NCBI GenBank assembly: GCA_027531445.1
Contig: JAPZRK010000115.1
Coordinates: forward strand, 1-50,406
DNA from: Leptospira sp.
GTDB taxonomy: Bacteria; Spirochaetota; Leptospiria; Leptospirales; Leptospiraceae
DNA length: 50,406 bases
Direction: 5' to 3'
A model generated the notes under the pieces. The model did not search any database and was not told where the DNA came from. It saw nothing but the letters and a program-made list of their open reading frames with translations. This document shows, in pieces, positions 34,143 to 42,351 of the stretch (the stretch's first letter is position 1; each line of letters opens with the position of its first letter). Made by a program: the position numbers and the translations under genes.

Positions 34143-34997
34143 CTAGAAACTATTTCCTTCCAGCCAAACAAGAATTCGCGGCCATAAGTTGTTCTTTTGA
34201 TTGGGTTTCAAGATTCCAAAATGGCCCATTTCTTTCTCATTGATATCCTTTGGATGCAAATGAAAATGTTCTAAGTTATTATCAAATTTTTTCATCATCG
34301 ATTTAATCGGTTTAAGAGGTATGACTTTATCATCAGAAAAGCTTACTGATAATTTTCTAATATTATATGATTTTAAAAACTTTCCCTTAGGATTGAGTGA
34401 TGGATTTTCTAAAAATCCTTTAAGTAAACCCATTTCTGCCCATTCTAATGCAATATTTTTTGGAAGCGGAGCTCCATAGTAATATCTACTTGTTAGTAAT
34501 AAGCCATGTTTCTTCACTTCTCTAGGCAAATGCACTTTCCAATTTAAATACATTGTTAGATTTGCTGGAAATGGAAACGCATTGAAATAACCATCACCGA
34601 CATTCAATAGTACTAACGACTTAAGATTTTTTGGCGGCCGAACATATCCCAGAAGCCAGCCACCGCCGCTATGTCCGATGATATGCAAATCCATACTTGG
34701 ATGATTTGCCTCAACATATTCATGAATTGCTCGTAAATCTAAGGTGCCCCAGGTGTGAATTCCGTCTTCAATTTCAGAAGGATCTCCAGAATCGCCAATA
34801 CCCCTATAATCCATAGTATAAACATGATATCCGTTTTTAGATAGAAATCCAGCTAACGGACTATAAAACCCTCTTTTGACACCGACGGCAGATTGAATGA
34901 TTATGACTTTTGTTACTTCAGTCTCACTCTGACCAGCAAAAAAAGTACAACATAACTTTTGATCGTCAGCCGCTTTGATTTCGATTTTTTTATTCAT
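34143..34997 (-). CDS. Alpha/beta hydrolase
   Basis: The 284-residue serine hydrolase has the nucleophile elbow IIGHSGGGWLLGY (GxSxG), an upstream DYRGIGDSGDP turn and a C-terminal segment SFSDDKVIPLKPIKSMMKKF...MGHFG, with Asp and His in place for the triad. The DYRGIGDSG type is common in YdeN/esterase-like proteins. No signal peptide. The gene follows the START-domain gene at 68 bp on the same strand, and the two probably form an operon with the thioesterase and crotonase genes. Substrate unknown; a lipid ester would fit the context. Confidence 0.85.
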   Translation of the reverse strand: MNKKIEIKAADDQKLCCTFFAGQSETEVTKVIIIQSAVGVKRGFYSPLAGFLSKNGYHVYTMDYRGIGDSGDPSEIEDGIHTWGTLDLRAIHEYVEANHPSMDLHIIGHSGGGWLLGYVRPPKNLKSLVLLNVGDGYFNAFPFPANLTMYLNWKVHLPREVKKHGLLLTSRYYYGAPLPKNIALEWAEMGLLKGFLENPSLNPKGKFLKSYNIRKLSVSFSDDKVIPLKPIKSMMKKFDNNLEHFHLHPKDINEKEMGHFGILKPNQKNNLWPRILVWLEGNSF

Positions 34998-35065
34998 AAA
35001 TTTTCATTGAATTTAATTGGCGTGAATATTTTTTTATTCCTATCAAAAATTAATCTAAACAGAAC

Positions 35066-35734
35066 CTATTCAAATTCACTGATCCATTCTAATTTAGTAT
35101 CTTTGAATTTACCTTCATCGACAGCCTTTTTGATATTAGCCAAGGAATTAAATGGAGTATTTGTAATGACCAGATTTAGAATTGATTTAGGAACGGAACC
35201 TCCTGGTTCAAAATGAGCTTGATACTCAATCAATACTTTTCCAGAACTAACGGGTATGATGCGCCAGTTCGAATACAATGATTCCGTTCTCACTACTCCG
35301 GCTGGTGAAGCTTTCATTATAGCATCCGTTTTTTGAAATCTCAAGTTAACCACTTTTGATTTTGGATTTTGGTTCATTGTACGTTCAGTGACAACATCCC
35401 TGTTCGCTACTGGCCATGGAGCTCCAGTTCGTATGTACACAATTGACTTCTGATTGGAACTTGAAAGAACCGTCATCTCCAAACAGCTATGGTATATATA
35501 ATCACATGCTACTGGATCAGTAAGCAAACTCACAATTTGTGATAGACTGGCATCCAATTCAACCTTGCCTAAGTATTCTTCAACATCCGAACCTTTGTAT
35601 TCCCTGGTAAAGACAGTAATCCCATTTTTTTTCTTTGCTTCCTTCCACTCGGCACTCTGAGAAAACAAAGACTGCGCACACAAGATCATAATGATACTTA
35701 GTTTTAATTTGATCTTTAAATTCGTTTTGTTCAT
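35066..35734 (-). CDS. Exported START-domain protein
   Basis: A signal peptide (LKLSIIMILCAQSLFSQ) leads a ~195-residue START domain: the opening WKEAKKKNGITVFTREYKGSDVEEYLGKVELDASLSQIVSLLTD, the RTGAPWPVANRDVV strand pair and the C-terminal helix IVTNTPFNSLANIKKAVDEGKF are typical. START domains hold a lipid or sterol in a helix-grip cavity. Being exported, it probably acts in the periplasm, perhaps moving lipid for the enzymes encoded next to it. The ribosome site AGGAT precedes the ATG. The gene is divergent from a TetR gene across two operators. Confidence 0.88.
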   Translation of the reverse strand: MNKTNLKIKLKLSIIMILCAQSLFSQSAEWKEAKKKNGITVFTREYKGSDVEEYLGKVELDASLSQIVSLLTDPVACDYIYHSCLEMTVLSSSNQKSIVYIRTGAPWPVANRDVVTERTMNQNPKSKVVNLRFQKTDAIMKASPAGVVRTESLYSNWRIIPVSSGKVLIEYQAHFEPGGSVPKSILNLVITNTPFNSLANIKKAVDEGKFKDTKLEWISEFE

Positions 35735-35788
35735 AAATATCCTGCTCTTATTTGTTTTTTGGTAATTCCTTTAATGTGGTGTACAAAT

Positions 35789-35839
35789 CGGTCTACCATT
35801 AAGTAGACCGTAAAATCTGGTGGACAGATTAGTCTACCA
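35789..35839. promoter_or_regulatory. Tandem TetR-type operators between START gene and TetR gene
   Basis: Site 1 (35789-35810) is a perfect inverted repeat, CGGTCTAC-N6-GTAGACCG. Site 2 (35818-35839) is TGGTGGAC-N6-GTCTACCA with one mismatch. Centres are 29 bp apart, close to three helical turns. The position between divergent genes is the usual one for TetR autoregulation. Confidence 0.8.
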
Positions 35840-35853
35840 AAAAAAAATTGAGT

Positions 35854-36429
35854 ATGGAAAATTTCGTTTCCCCAAGAGATAAAATACTAAATTCTGCGAT
35901 GGATTTATTTTATAGAAATGGCTATACTGAGACTGGAATTAATGAAATTTTAAAACATTCCGGAACGTTTAAAAAATCTTTCTATATACATTTTTCATCA
36001 AAAACCGAATTGGGTGTATTGTATATTGAACAAATAGAAGAAATTCTTTTGAATCTCTGTAATAAAGTCTTATTAAAACATCCGACTTTTTTAGACTTTT
36101 CTCAAGCCTGGGTCAAAATAACAAAGAAAAAAATTTCAAAATTATATCCACAAGGTTGTCCACTTGTTAATTTACCTATAAATACAAAAGAAATTCAAGA
36201 ACGGAATCAGGCCGCGTTTGAAAATCTAAAAAAACCATTCGTACATTATTTTATACATAATTACAATATGTCAGAAAACGATTCAAGGGTAATTAGTGAG
36301 GAGATTCTTATGTTGTATGAAGGAGCTATGAATTCGTTTAAACTTGACCCAAATCCAAAATACTTTGATTATATGGAAAATTTTCTTAAGCTTATTGACT
36401 CAAAACTTCCAAAAAATAAGCAAAAGTAA
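35854..36429 (+). CDS. TetR-family regulator divergent from START gene
   Basis: The 191-residue protein has the TetR DNA-binding domain (RDKILNSAMDLFYRNGYTETGINEILKHSGTFKKSFYIHFSSKTELG) followed by a ligand domain with KKKISKLYPQGCPLVNLPIN, common in the AcuR/NemR-like subgroup. The ATG at 35854 is chosen; a TTG at 35848 also opens the frame. Two inverted-repeat operators stand immediately upstream, between it and the START-domain gene, so it probably represses itself and the minus-strand lipid operon. Cys in the QGCPL loop may sense electrophiles, an inference from the subgroup. Confidence 0.85.
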   Translation: MENFVSPRDKILNSAMDLFYRNGYTETGINEILKHSGTFKKSFYIHFSSKTELGVLYIEQIEEILLNLCNKVLLKHPTFLDFSQAWVKITKKKISKLYPQGCPLVNLPINTKEIQERNQAAFENLKKPFVHYFIHNYNMSENDSRVISEEILMLYEGAMNSFKLDPNPKYFDYMENFLKLIDSKLPKNKQK

Positions 36430-36655
36430 CACGACTAATTCCATCGTAAGTGCGTCGTCACACTTTCGTTTAATAGAGAATTAGCAGCTTCATCTTTACT
36501 CTTTGCATGCTTAGAAATTCAGCGACTAGCAAATGATTCATTCATTGCGTATTAATTTTCTAAATTTTGTTAATACTCGTATAACATAGTATACAGGGGT
36601 CCCGTCTTTATTTTTTTAGAAAATTATTTCATGAAATTTGTAAGTCAGAAAGAGT

Positions 36656-36690
36656 GGGAAAAATTGATTTTCGACCTACAAATTTTTCCC
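36656..36690. repeat. 10-bp inverted repeat downstream of barrel gene
   Basis: GGGAAAAATT (36656-36665) and AATTTTTCCC (36681-36690) are perfect complements around 15 nt. It lies just past the stop of the minus-strand barrel gene and may be its terminator, although no T-run follows on that strand. Confidence 0.45.
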
Positions 36691-36703
36691 CAAAAATTAC
36701 TTT

Positions 36704-36763
36704 TTCTTGTTCATTAAAAATGGTAACCGATACCAAGATTGAGTTGGGGTGCATCCGTCTGTA
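36704..36763. repeat. 60-bp direct repeat, intact copy at barrel gene 3' end
   Basis: All 60 bases match the displaced fragment at 32111-32170. This copy includes the last codons and stop of the barrel gene plus 10 bp of downstream sequence. Confidence 0.9.
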
Positions 36764-37259
36764 TCTTGCTATCTTCTCTGTATTGATAACGGCTTCCAGA
36801 AAGCTCCAAGTTCAAGTAGATACTTTCCGTAAAAAAATATCTCGTTCCTATGCCTGCTCCATATTGCCAAACATCGGCTTCTCTTCTGAAACCTTGCCAC
36901 TGGCCTCCACCACCTAATATCCGTATGTAAGGTTTCCAACTCTGTCCTAAACTGAATTGGTAGCCCAATGATAAAGTAGCAGTAGCAATTGAAATTTCAG
37001 AAGACTGTGTGATGCCAAAGCGTTTTTCGTCGTTTTCCGATTGAATGCGTATGTATTGAGCGTTCAAACCGATAAGAAAAGATTCACCCAAGATTCTGTC
37101 GTAAGACAAAACTCCTACAGGTTGATTTTTGTTTTCTATTTGGACAGCTCCCAATCTTAAATCTATATAATTTGATTTGGATGAGGAACTCTTATCTTCC
37201 GCATTCAAATGAAAGGATGAGGTCAATACTAGTGCAGTTAGGATTAATTGTTTAATCAT
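36714..37259 (-). CDS. Small outer-membrane beta-barrel protein
   Basis: A signal peptide (LILTALVLTSSFHLNA) precedes ~160 residues with alternating hydrophobic/polar strands typical of an eight-stranded barrel of the OmpA/OmpX/OprF type. The last residue is Phe (LNLGIGYHF), the classic outer-membrane sorting signal for the BAM machinery. Aromatic residues flank the strands (YRYxE, YLNLELSGSRYQY). The role could be a small-molecule channel or structural. A weak version of the TATACGCGTATA palindrome lies 10 bp upstream of the ATG. Confidence 0.78.
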   Translation of the reverse strand: MIKQLILTALVLTSSFHLNAEDKSSSSKSNYIDLRLGAVQIENKNQPVGVLSYDRILGESFLIGLNAQYIRIQSENDEKRFGITQSSEISIATATLSLGYQFSLGQSWKPYIRILGGGGQWQGFRREADVWQYGAGIGTRYFFTESIYLNLELSGSRYQYREDSKIQTDAPQLNLGIGYHF

Positions 37260-37269
37260 ATTAATAATA

Positions 37270-37281
37270 TGTACGTGTATA
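37270..37281. promoter_or_regulatory. Imperfect TATACGCGTATA-like site upstream of barrel gene
   Basis: TGTACGTGTATA differs from the exact palindrome at two positions and ends 10 bp before the barrel start codon, a position where a repressor would block initiation. It is weaker evidence than the three exact copies. Confidence 0.45.
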
Positions 37282-37471
37282 TATATATTTGAGTCAATAA
37301 AAATAATTTAAATCGCATTTTCTTTCAATAAAGTATGTTACCATAGGAAGTTTTTTTTCCAAGATACAATATTTCGCGTAATGAATATTAGTACATAATT
37401 TATTGATTTTATGCAGTATTAATTGAATAGGTAAAATTATTCTTCTGAAATCTAAAATCTTTCTAAACAAA

Positions 37472-38098
37472 TCAGTCCTGTTTTTTTATTCCTTTGTACC
37501 AAAACTCCAATTGGTCTTGGATTATTCTGCTCAGGTCTCTCTTTCTAAGCCTTTTCAGAAATGATTGATTACCAAAAATTAAAAGAACAAATCCATGTAT
37601 AAGGATCCAGGCAGTGAATGCGGCTTTCTTTGCACTTCTAGCATTGATCATACCGTCATTTCTACATTCTCTGATCAAATCGCATATTATTGAGTATGGT
37701 TCTCTCTGCAGTTCGTTTACACTCTTGTAAATGGAATTTTTAGGAAACTCATATTCAAACATAAGTTTATATAAGTTTTGATTGGCAAAAGCAAATTTCA
37801 CATAAGCGATGCCTGCTTTTTTCAGTTGTACGAGCGGATATCCTATGTTTTTACGCTTAACACTTGCCACATTTTCAGTCAGTTTTTTATAACCCCTTTC
37901 AACAAGTTCATAAATCAGATGATCCAGGTCTTCAAAATGCCGATAAGGAGCTGCAGCAGAAACATTAGCAAATTTCGCTATTTTTCTCATGCTTAGTTCC
38001 TTATCACCTTCTTCAAGCAAAATGATTTGTGCAGAGTGAATTAGGGCCTCCTTTAAATTGCCATGATGGTAGGAATATTTTTCAAAAATTTTATTCAT
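37472..38098 (-). CDS. TetR-family regulator
   Basis: The 208-residue protein has a TetR helix-turn-helix (LKEALIHSAQIILLEEGDKELSMRKIAKFANVSAAAPYRHFEDLDHLIYELVERGY), with a C-terminal domain of the WHG/TetR_C_33 kind. It is transcribed towards the barrel gene, with a 212-bp gap. An exact TATACGCGTATA lies 152 bp upstream of its start and a weaker copy sits at the neighbouring barrel gene, so it is the best candidate for the regulator of these palindromes. AT-rich DNA surrounds it. Confidence 0.85.
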   Translation of the reverse strand: MNKIFEKYSYHHGNLKEALIHSAQIILLEEGDKELSMRKIAKFANVSAAAPYRHFEDLDHLIYELVERGYKKLTENVASVKRKNIGYPLVQLKKAGIAYVKFAFANQNLYKLMFEYEFPKNSIYKSVNELQREPYSIICDLIRECRNDGMINARSAKKAAFTAWILIHGFVLLIFGNQSFLKRLRKRDLSRIIQDQLEFWYKGIKKQD

Positions 38099-38894
38099 GG
38101 AGCATTCAATAATTGTTCAAAGATTTCAGTAAAATTTCCAGACACATTATTTTGACGAAAACAAATGAAAGATCAGTAAATTTTTTGTCGAAATAAATGT
38201 AATCATCTATATACATGATTTCTTATTTTATCGATTTTAAAAAATTCATTTATACGCGTATACTTTCTATGCCTTTTTTGTAATCCTTTTGTATTTTAAG
38301 GGATTTCCACTTCTTCATAAAAAATTTTATTCAAAAACAGAATGATGATTTGATTGTTTCGGATGATTAATGTTTACACACTTTGTTTCTATTTTTGAAG
38401 ATTTGCTCGAATCAACATCTCTATCAATGTAATCGCCTATTAACATTGCATATTAACTATATATTTTTTAAAAACTATTTCCGAATCTTTTGTTTGAAAA
38501 AAAAATAAAATGGATTCAATCTGTAAATTTCTTTACTTAAGATATATTGAATGTGGAACTTTGGATTTTTAATTGATTTTCGATGAAGGATGTCCCTTTC
38601 ATCTGAATTTATCAATTTATTTGACAATTGCATATATTCGATAATCGTTGTTAGATGGAATTTTAAAGTAGCATTTCAATAAAGAAGAACGATAAGGAAG
38701 GTCGAATTATTCCGCAAATTCGTAGTTAATCCAACCACATAAAAAGTTTATTTACCCAAAAACCGCCTATAACAACTGAGAATTGTATTTTTCTCACCAA
38801 TTTACAAAAATAAATTTATTTTCCGGGCTTCTTTGTAAGATTCGACGCAAAGTAGACGTCAATTCATAAATGGAATGGGTATAGGGGGGAGTAT
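38099..38894. other. AT-rich intergenic region without a gene (796 bp)
   Basis: No reading frame with coding character was found. It contains the exact palindrome at 38251-38262 and weak inverted repeats such as ATCAT-N8-ATGAT near 38204. A TTG start with GGGGGGAG for the next gene closes it on the right. It is otherwise unremarkable. Confidence 0.6.
38251..38262. promoter_or_regulatory. TATACGCGTATA palindrome upstream of TetR gene
   Basis: An exact copy of the palindrome seen at 25574 and 27618. It is 152 bp from the TetR start codon, on the upstream side, which is far but compatible with autoregulation if the promoter lies nearby. Confidence 0.65.
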
Positions 38895-40358
38895 TTGAAT
38901 CCGAACGACAGAATATCAATCGATCATCTGGCTAAATTCGAGTTGAGTGAGGAATCGCTAAACAGCTTTCGCCAAAACAAAAGAATTCCCTTTGATCTAT
39001 ATAACAAAAACGGACAAGTCGTAATGCCAAAAAAGAATCTTCCGACGGAGGAGGATTTCGGAAAACTTTTGAAATTTGAATTACAAGGCCTTTACTTCCA
39101 CATATCGGAATTAAAAAAATCCAATACCCAAACTGGGAAGAATCCGGCTGAAAAAAACGTTGTTAAATTATTCAACAAAGATAAGACATTGGATTTTGCA
39201 AAACAATCCGCTACGTTACTCGAAGAATTAAAAAAAGAAGCCTTCTCCTCAGAACAAGCAGTCATGATACAACATTCTGTTCGAGATATTTTGAATGATT
39301 TTATCAGTAATCCTGATTTTGAAACCGGACTATTTAATATTTTAGAAATCCTAAGTGTTGCAGGAGTTCCGCTCCAATCAGAACTCCTAACGAAGAGGAC
39401 TATCGTGGCAATGGGTATGAAAGTCAGGACGCGAAAGATCGGGACAGATGAAGACAATAAGCCGAATAAAAAAAACCACCTCTCGATCATGATGGCGAGT
39501 TACTTGGCTGATGTGGGATATTCGAAATTAGAAGTATCCGAAAATCCTAAACTTTCTAAAGAGGAATACGTTTCCATTCAACAGCACCCGATTATCAGCT
39601 ATTTGATGACACTGCCTGCTCAAGAAATCAGTTCAGACATTCGGACCTTGATCTTAAACCATCATAGACCATTTCGAGGAAGTGGAATCAATAATAACTA
39701 TCCAGATCAGAGATCTGTATTTACTCGTTTAATGTCTGTAAGAGACAAGTTTACAAAAGATGTTTCTAAGGCACGGATTGTTTCAGACATTGAATCCCAA
39801 CTTCGAATTCAGGAAAGTCAGAATTCAAATGCTCAGTTTGAAGAAGATATTGCCATCCTCTCATTGGCTAGTGAGTATGCATCCCTTACCTCCGACCAAC
39901 CCTGGAGAAAGGCATTTTCTTCTTCGATGGCATTAAAAACGATTTTGAATGATTCTTTCTTTTCCTATAGCAATAAAAATATAAGACACCTTATCGATTA
40001 CGTTGGCGCAAGCCTAACAAATAACGAAAACATAATCAACGTAGGTAGTCTCATCATTACCGCATCCATTGATTCAGAGAAACAAGTTCATTTTGATATT
40101 TGTAAGGTTTTGGAAGTTGAACATTACCAGACTCGTCCCAAAGTCCAAAGGATTTGTACGATCAAACCTATTTTTAAAAAAGGTTATAAGTATAAAATCG
40201 CAGATTTTGATGCCAATGAAGTAAGAATGGATCGCCGTAGAGCGATTATTGACCTTGCCTCTCAGGCGGCAAGTTCACAAAGGGTGATTTATATCATTGA
40301 TCAGGAAATAAACGAACGATTGTTCGATGCGGTCAGCACATTAAGTAAAGCCAGTTAA
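38895..40358 (+). CDS. Degenerate HD-GYP-like protein
   Basis: The 487-residue protein has an N-terminal segment IPFDLYNKNGQVVMPKKNLPTEEDFGKLLKFELQGLYF, common in front of HD-GYP domains. An HD-GYP-like region follows (about 190-265) in which the metal ligands are altered: ASYLADVGYSK (HD replaced by AD), HPIISYLMTLP, and NHHRPFRGSG...NNYP in place of HHERxDGxGYP. The cyclic-di-GMP phosphodiesterase activity is probably lost; it may still sense or bind. The start is a TTG with GGGGGGAG upstream. The last 24 codons are repeated at 42280-42352. Confidence 0.75.
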   Translation: MNPNDRISIDHLAKFELSEESLNSFRQNKRIPFDLYNKNGQVVMPKKNLPTEEDFGKLLKFELQGLYFHISELKKSNTQTGKNPAEKNVVKLFNKDKTLDFAKQSATLLEELKKEAFSSEQAVMIQHSVRDILNDFISNPDFETGLFNILEILSVAGVPLQSELLTKRTIVAMGMKVRTRKIGTDEDNKPNKKNHLSIMMASYLADVGYSKLEVSENPKLSKEEYVSIQQHPIISYLMTLPAQEISSDIRTLILNHHRPFRGSGINNNYPDQRSVFTRLMSVRDKFTKDVSKARIVSDIESQLRIQESQNSNAQFEEDIAILSLASEYASLTSDQPWRKAFSSSMALKTILNDSFFSYSNKNIRHLIDYVGASLTNNENIINVGSLIITASIDSEKQVHFDICKVLEVEHYQTRPKVQRICTIKPIFKKGYKYKIADFDANEVRMDRRRAIIDLASQAASSQRVIYIIDQEINERLFDAVSTLSKAS

Positions 40359-40359
40359 A
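40287..40359. repeat. 73-bp direct repeat, intact copy at HD-GYP gene 3' end
   Basis: The segment matches 42280-42352 at 70 of 73 positions. It covers the last 24 codons of the HD-GYP gene and its stop. Confidence 0.9.
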
Positions 40360-40619
40360 TTTCTTTCTAACTTTCTTTAAAACTATAACAATTGATTGTA
40401 TCTTCAGCACTTTGATTAAAGTGCGGTCAATTTAATTTTAATGTTTTACATTCGTATTACAATGTAACTACACATTAACATAGTATACACGTGCTATATC
40501 TTAAATTTTCTATATTTTAGTTTTCTAAAATACGGTGAATCAAAATCTTCAGCATATAGGAAATTTTGTTAATCAATTCCGGAAGGAACAAAGTTAACAG
40601 TTAGTATGCGTGATGTTGT

Positions 40620-41723
40620 ATGGCAATTGGAAATGACGTAAGTTTGGATAATGAAATTGATTTTGAACGAAGAATTTGTAGACTAGGGTTGATTTTAACA
40701 TTTATGTTATATAGCCTTACCTGCAAGCCTCCCGACTTGGAAAATCTTTGTGATCCATCCGCAGAAAGTTTTCAAAGGACATCAATTTTACAGGGGCTCG
40801 TCGGAGATAAAACTCCACTATGTGGCGTGTCTTCTCAATTCGTTCTATCCAATCCAGGCACGACTAACTCCAATCCGAGTTCTACACCCGCACCAACGAA
40901 TTGGTCACAAGAAGCCTACATCAAGGCACCTAATGCAGATACACTTGATTTCTTTGGATCAAGTGTATCTTTCAGTGGGGATACGATTGTAGTTGGAGCT
41001 TTTGGGGAAGACTCCAACCAAACCACGATCACTAGCACCGCGAGCGGAGACAATTCGGTCGCAAATGCCGGGGCGGCCTATGTATTTGTGCGATCGGGCA
41101 CGACTTGGTCGCTAGAAGCCTACATCAAGGCACCCAACGCGGAGGCAAATGATGAATTTGGAACCAGCGTATCCATCAGTGGGGATACACTTGTATCTGG
41201 AGCTTCTGGGGAGGACTCCAACCAAACCACGATCACTAGCACCGCGAGTGGTGACAATTCGACCTCGAATGCCGGGGCGGCCTATGTATTTGTGCGATCG
41301 GGCTCGACTTGGTCGCAACAAGCCTACATCAAGGCACCTAATGCAGAGGCAGGTGACCTATTTGGATCAATTGTATCCATCAGTGGGGATACCCTTGTAG
41401 TCGGAGTTTCACGCGAGGACTCCAACCAAACCACGATCACCAATGGAAACACGGCGAGTGGAGACAATTCAACCGTGAATGCAGGGGCGGCCTACGTATT
41501 TGTGCGATCGGGCACAAATTGGTCGCAACAAGCTTACATAAAAGCTCCAAGCGCAGAGGCAAATGATGAATTTGGATCAATTGTATCCATCAGTGGGGAT
41601 ACGATTGTAGTTGGCGCACGTTTCGAAGATAGCAATCAGAATACAATCACTAATGGCTCAACCGCAAGCTCTGACAATTCGGCCTCGAATGCCGGGGCAG
41701 CTTACGTGTTTGTCAGGAAGTGA
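40620..41723 (+). CDS. FG-GAP repeat lipoprotein
   Basis: The protein has a hydrophobic N-terminal segment ending LYSLTCKPP, a possible lipobox with Cys36. It then has a Cys-containing linker and four repeats of 68-70 residues, each running WSQxAYIKAPNAE...FGSxVSISGDTxVVGAxxEDSNQ...NAGAAYVFVR. This is the FG-GAP/integrin-alpha beta-propeller motif, common in Leptospira surface proteins. Each blade has acidic loops that may bind calcium. Four blades are fewer than a closed seven-blade propeller, so the gene may be shortened or form a partial or dimeric propeller. The N-terminal start at 40620 is uncertain. Confidence 0.82.
   Translation: MAIGNDVSLDNEIDFERRICRLGLILTFMLYSLTCKPPDLENLCDPSAESFQRTSILQGLVGDKTPLCGVSSQFVLSNPGTTNSNPSSTPAPTNWSQEAYIKAPNADTLDFFGSSVSFSGDTIVVGAFGEDSNQTTITSTASGDNSVANAGAAYVFVRSGTTWSLEAYIKAPNAEANDEFGTSVSISGDTLVSGASGEDSNQTTITSTASGDNSTSNAGAAYVFVRSGSTWSQQAYIKAPNAEAGDLFGSIVSISGDTLVVGVSREDSNQTTITNGNTASGDNSTVNAGAAYVFVRSGTNWSQQAYIKAPSAEANDEFGSIVSISGDTIVVGARFEDSNQNTITNGSTASSDNSASNAGAAYVFVRK
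40905..41720 (+). repeat. Four tandem coding repeats of 204-210 bp in the FG-GAP gene
   Basis: Repeat starts are about 40905, 41109, 41313 and 41523. DNA identity between repeats is very high in long blocks (for example around ATCAGTGGGGATAC and AATGCCGGGGCGGCCTA), which implies recent duplication or ongoing gene conversion. Confidence 0.88.
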
Positions 41724-41803
41724 GAATATGAAAAAACAAAAATACTATCAATTCTTTATAAATTATATTCTAATAAAATAGGTTAAGTAAAAACGATAAG
41801 TCA

Positions 41804-42274
41804 ATGGCGGATACTTCTAGGAAAATAATCTGGATTCTTTTCTCATTCATTGTCATCTTGCTTTCGTTGCTTTTTTTTATTCTCCAAAGACAGCAAGATT
41901 TACAAAAAGAAATTCTAATTCAAATGAGAGAAAAAAACATCGGTAAGGAAGGGAAAACAAAAGATTCTTACAAAGATGTGGCAATAAAAAATACGCTTCG
42001 AAAAAAAGATCTGCAAGTGCAAGCTTGTTTTAAAAACCTACTCTTATCAAAACCGTCGATCACTCAGGTTTTTATTGAGTTAGATTGGACAATTTTGGAG
42101 GATGGGACACCAAAAGACATCGAGATCATCCAAAGTGACGAAACAGATAAAGTGTTTCTCCAATGTGTGCAAAGCATCGTATCCAGCATTAAATTTCCCC
42201 ACCCTCCACTGGGCCTTTCCGAATATGTATCTCATAAATATATTTTTAAAAATGTATTGGAAAACAAAAAATGA
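41804..42274 (+). CDS. Single-pass membrane protein with TonB/AgmX-like C-terminal domain
   Basis: The 156-residue protein has one N-terminal membrane helix (IIWILFSFIVILLSLLFFILQ), a charged linker and a ~75-residue C-terminal domain: ACFKNLLLSKPSITQVFIELDWTILEDGTPKDIEIIQSDETDKVFLQCVQSIVSSIKFPHPP. The last part matches the pattern of AgmX/PglI and TonB-type C-terminal domains (Val/Ile strand, Gly turn, Cys pair, FPxPP). Such domains couple envelope partners. It sits downstream of the FG-GAP gene in the islet bounded by the 73-bp repeats. Its stop overlaps the ATG of the HD-GYP remnant. Confidence 0.7.
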   Translation: MADTSRKIIWILFSFIVILLSLLFFILQRQQDLQKEILIQMREKNIGKEGKTKDSYKDVAIKNTLRKKDLQVQACFKNLLLSKPSITQVFIELDWTILEDGTPKDIEIIQSDETDKVFLQCVQSIVSSIKFPHPPLGLSEYVSHKYIFKNVLENKK

Positions 42275-42351
42275 AACAAATTTATATCATTGATCAGGAA
42301 ATAAACGAACGATTGTTCGATGCTGTCAACACATTGAGTAAAGCCAGTTAA
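42271..42351 (+). pseudogene. Displaced 3' end of HD-GYP gene as a 26-codon frame
   Basis: The frame ATG AAA CAA continues as the last 24 codons of the HD-GYP gene (IYIIDQEINERLFDAVNTLSKAS) to the same stop, with 3 base differences in 73. Its ATG overlaps the previous gene's stop by 4 nt. It is a fragment and not a functional domain. Confidence 0.85.

Noticed and set aside
40480..40500. GTATACACGTGCTATA as a further copy of the TetR palindrome
   Set aside because: It shares only part of the core and is not symmetric; similarity is within what AT-rich DNA gives by chance.
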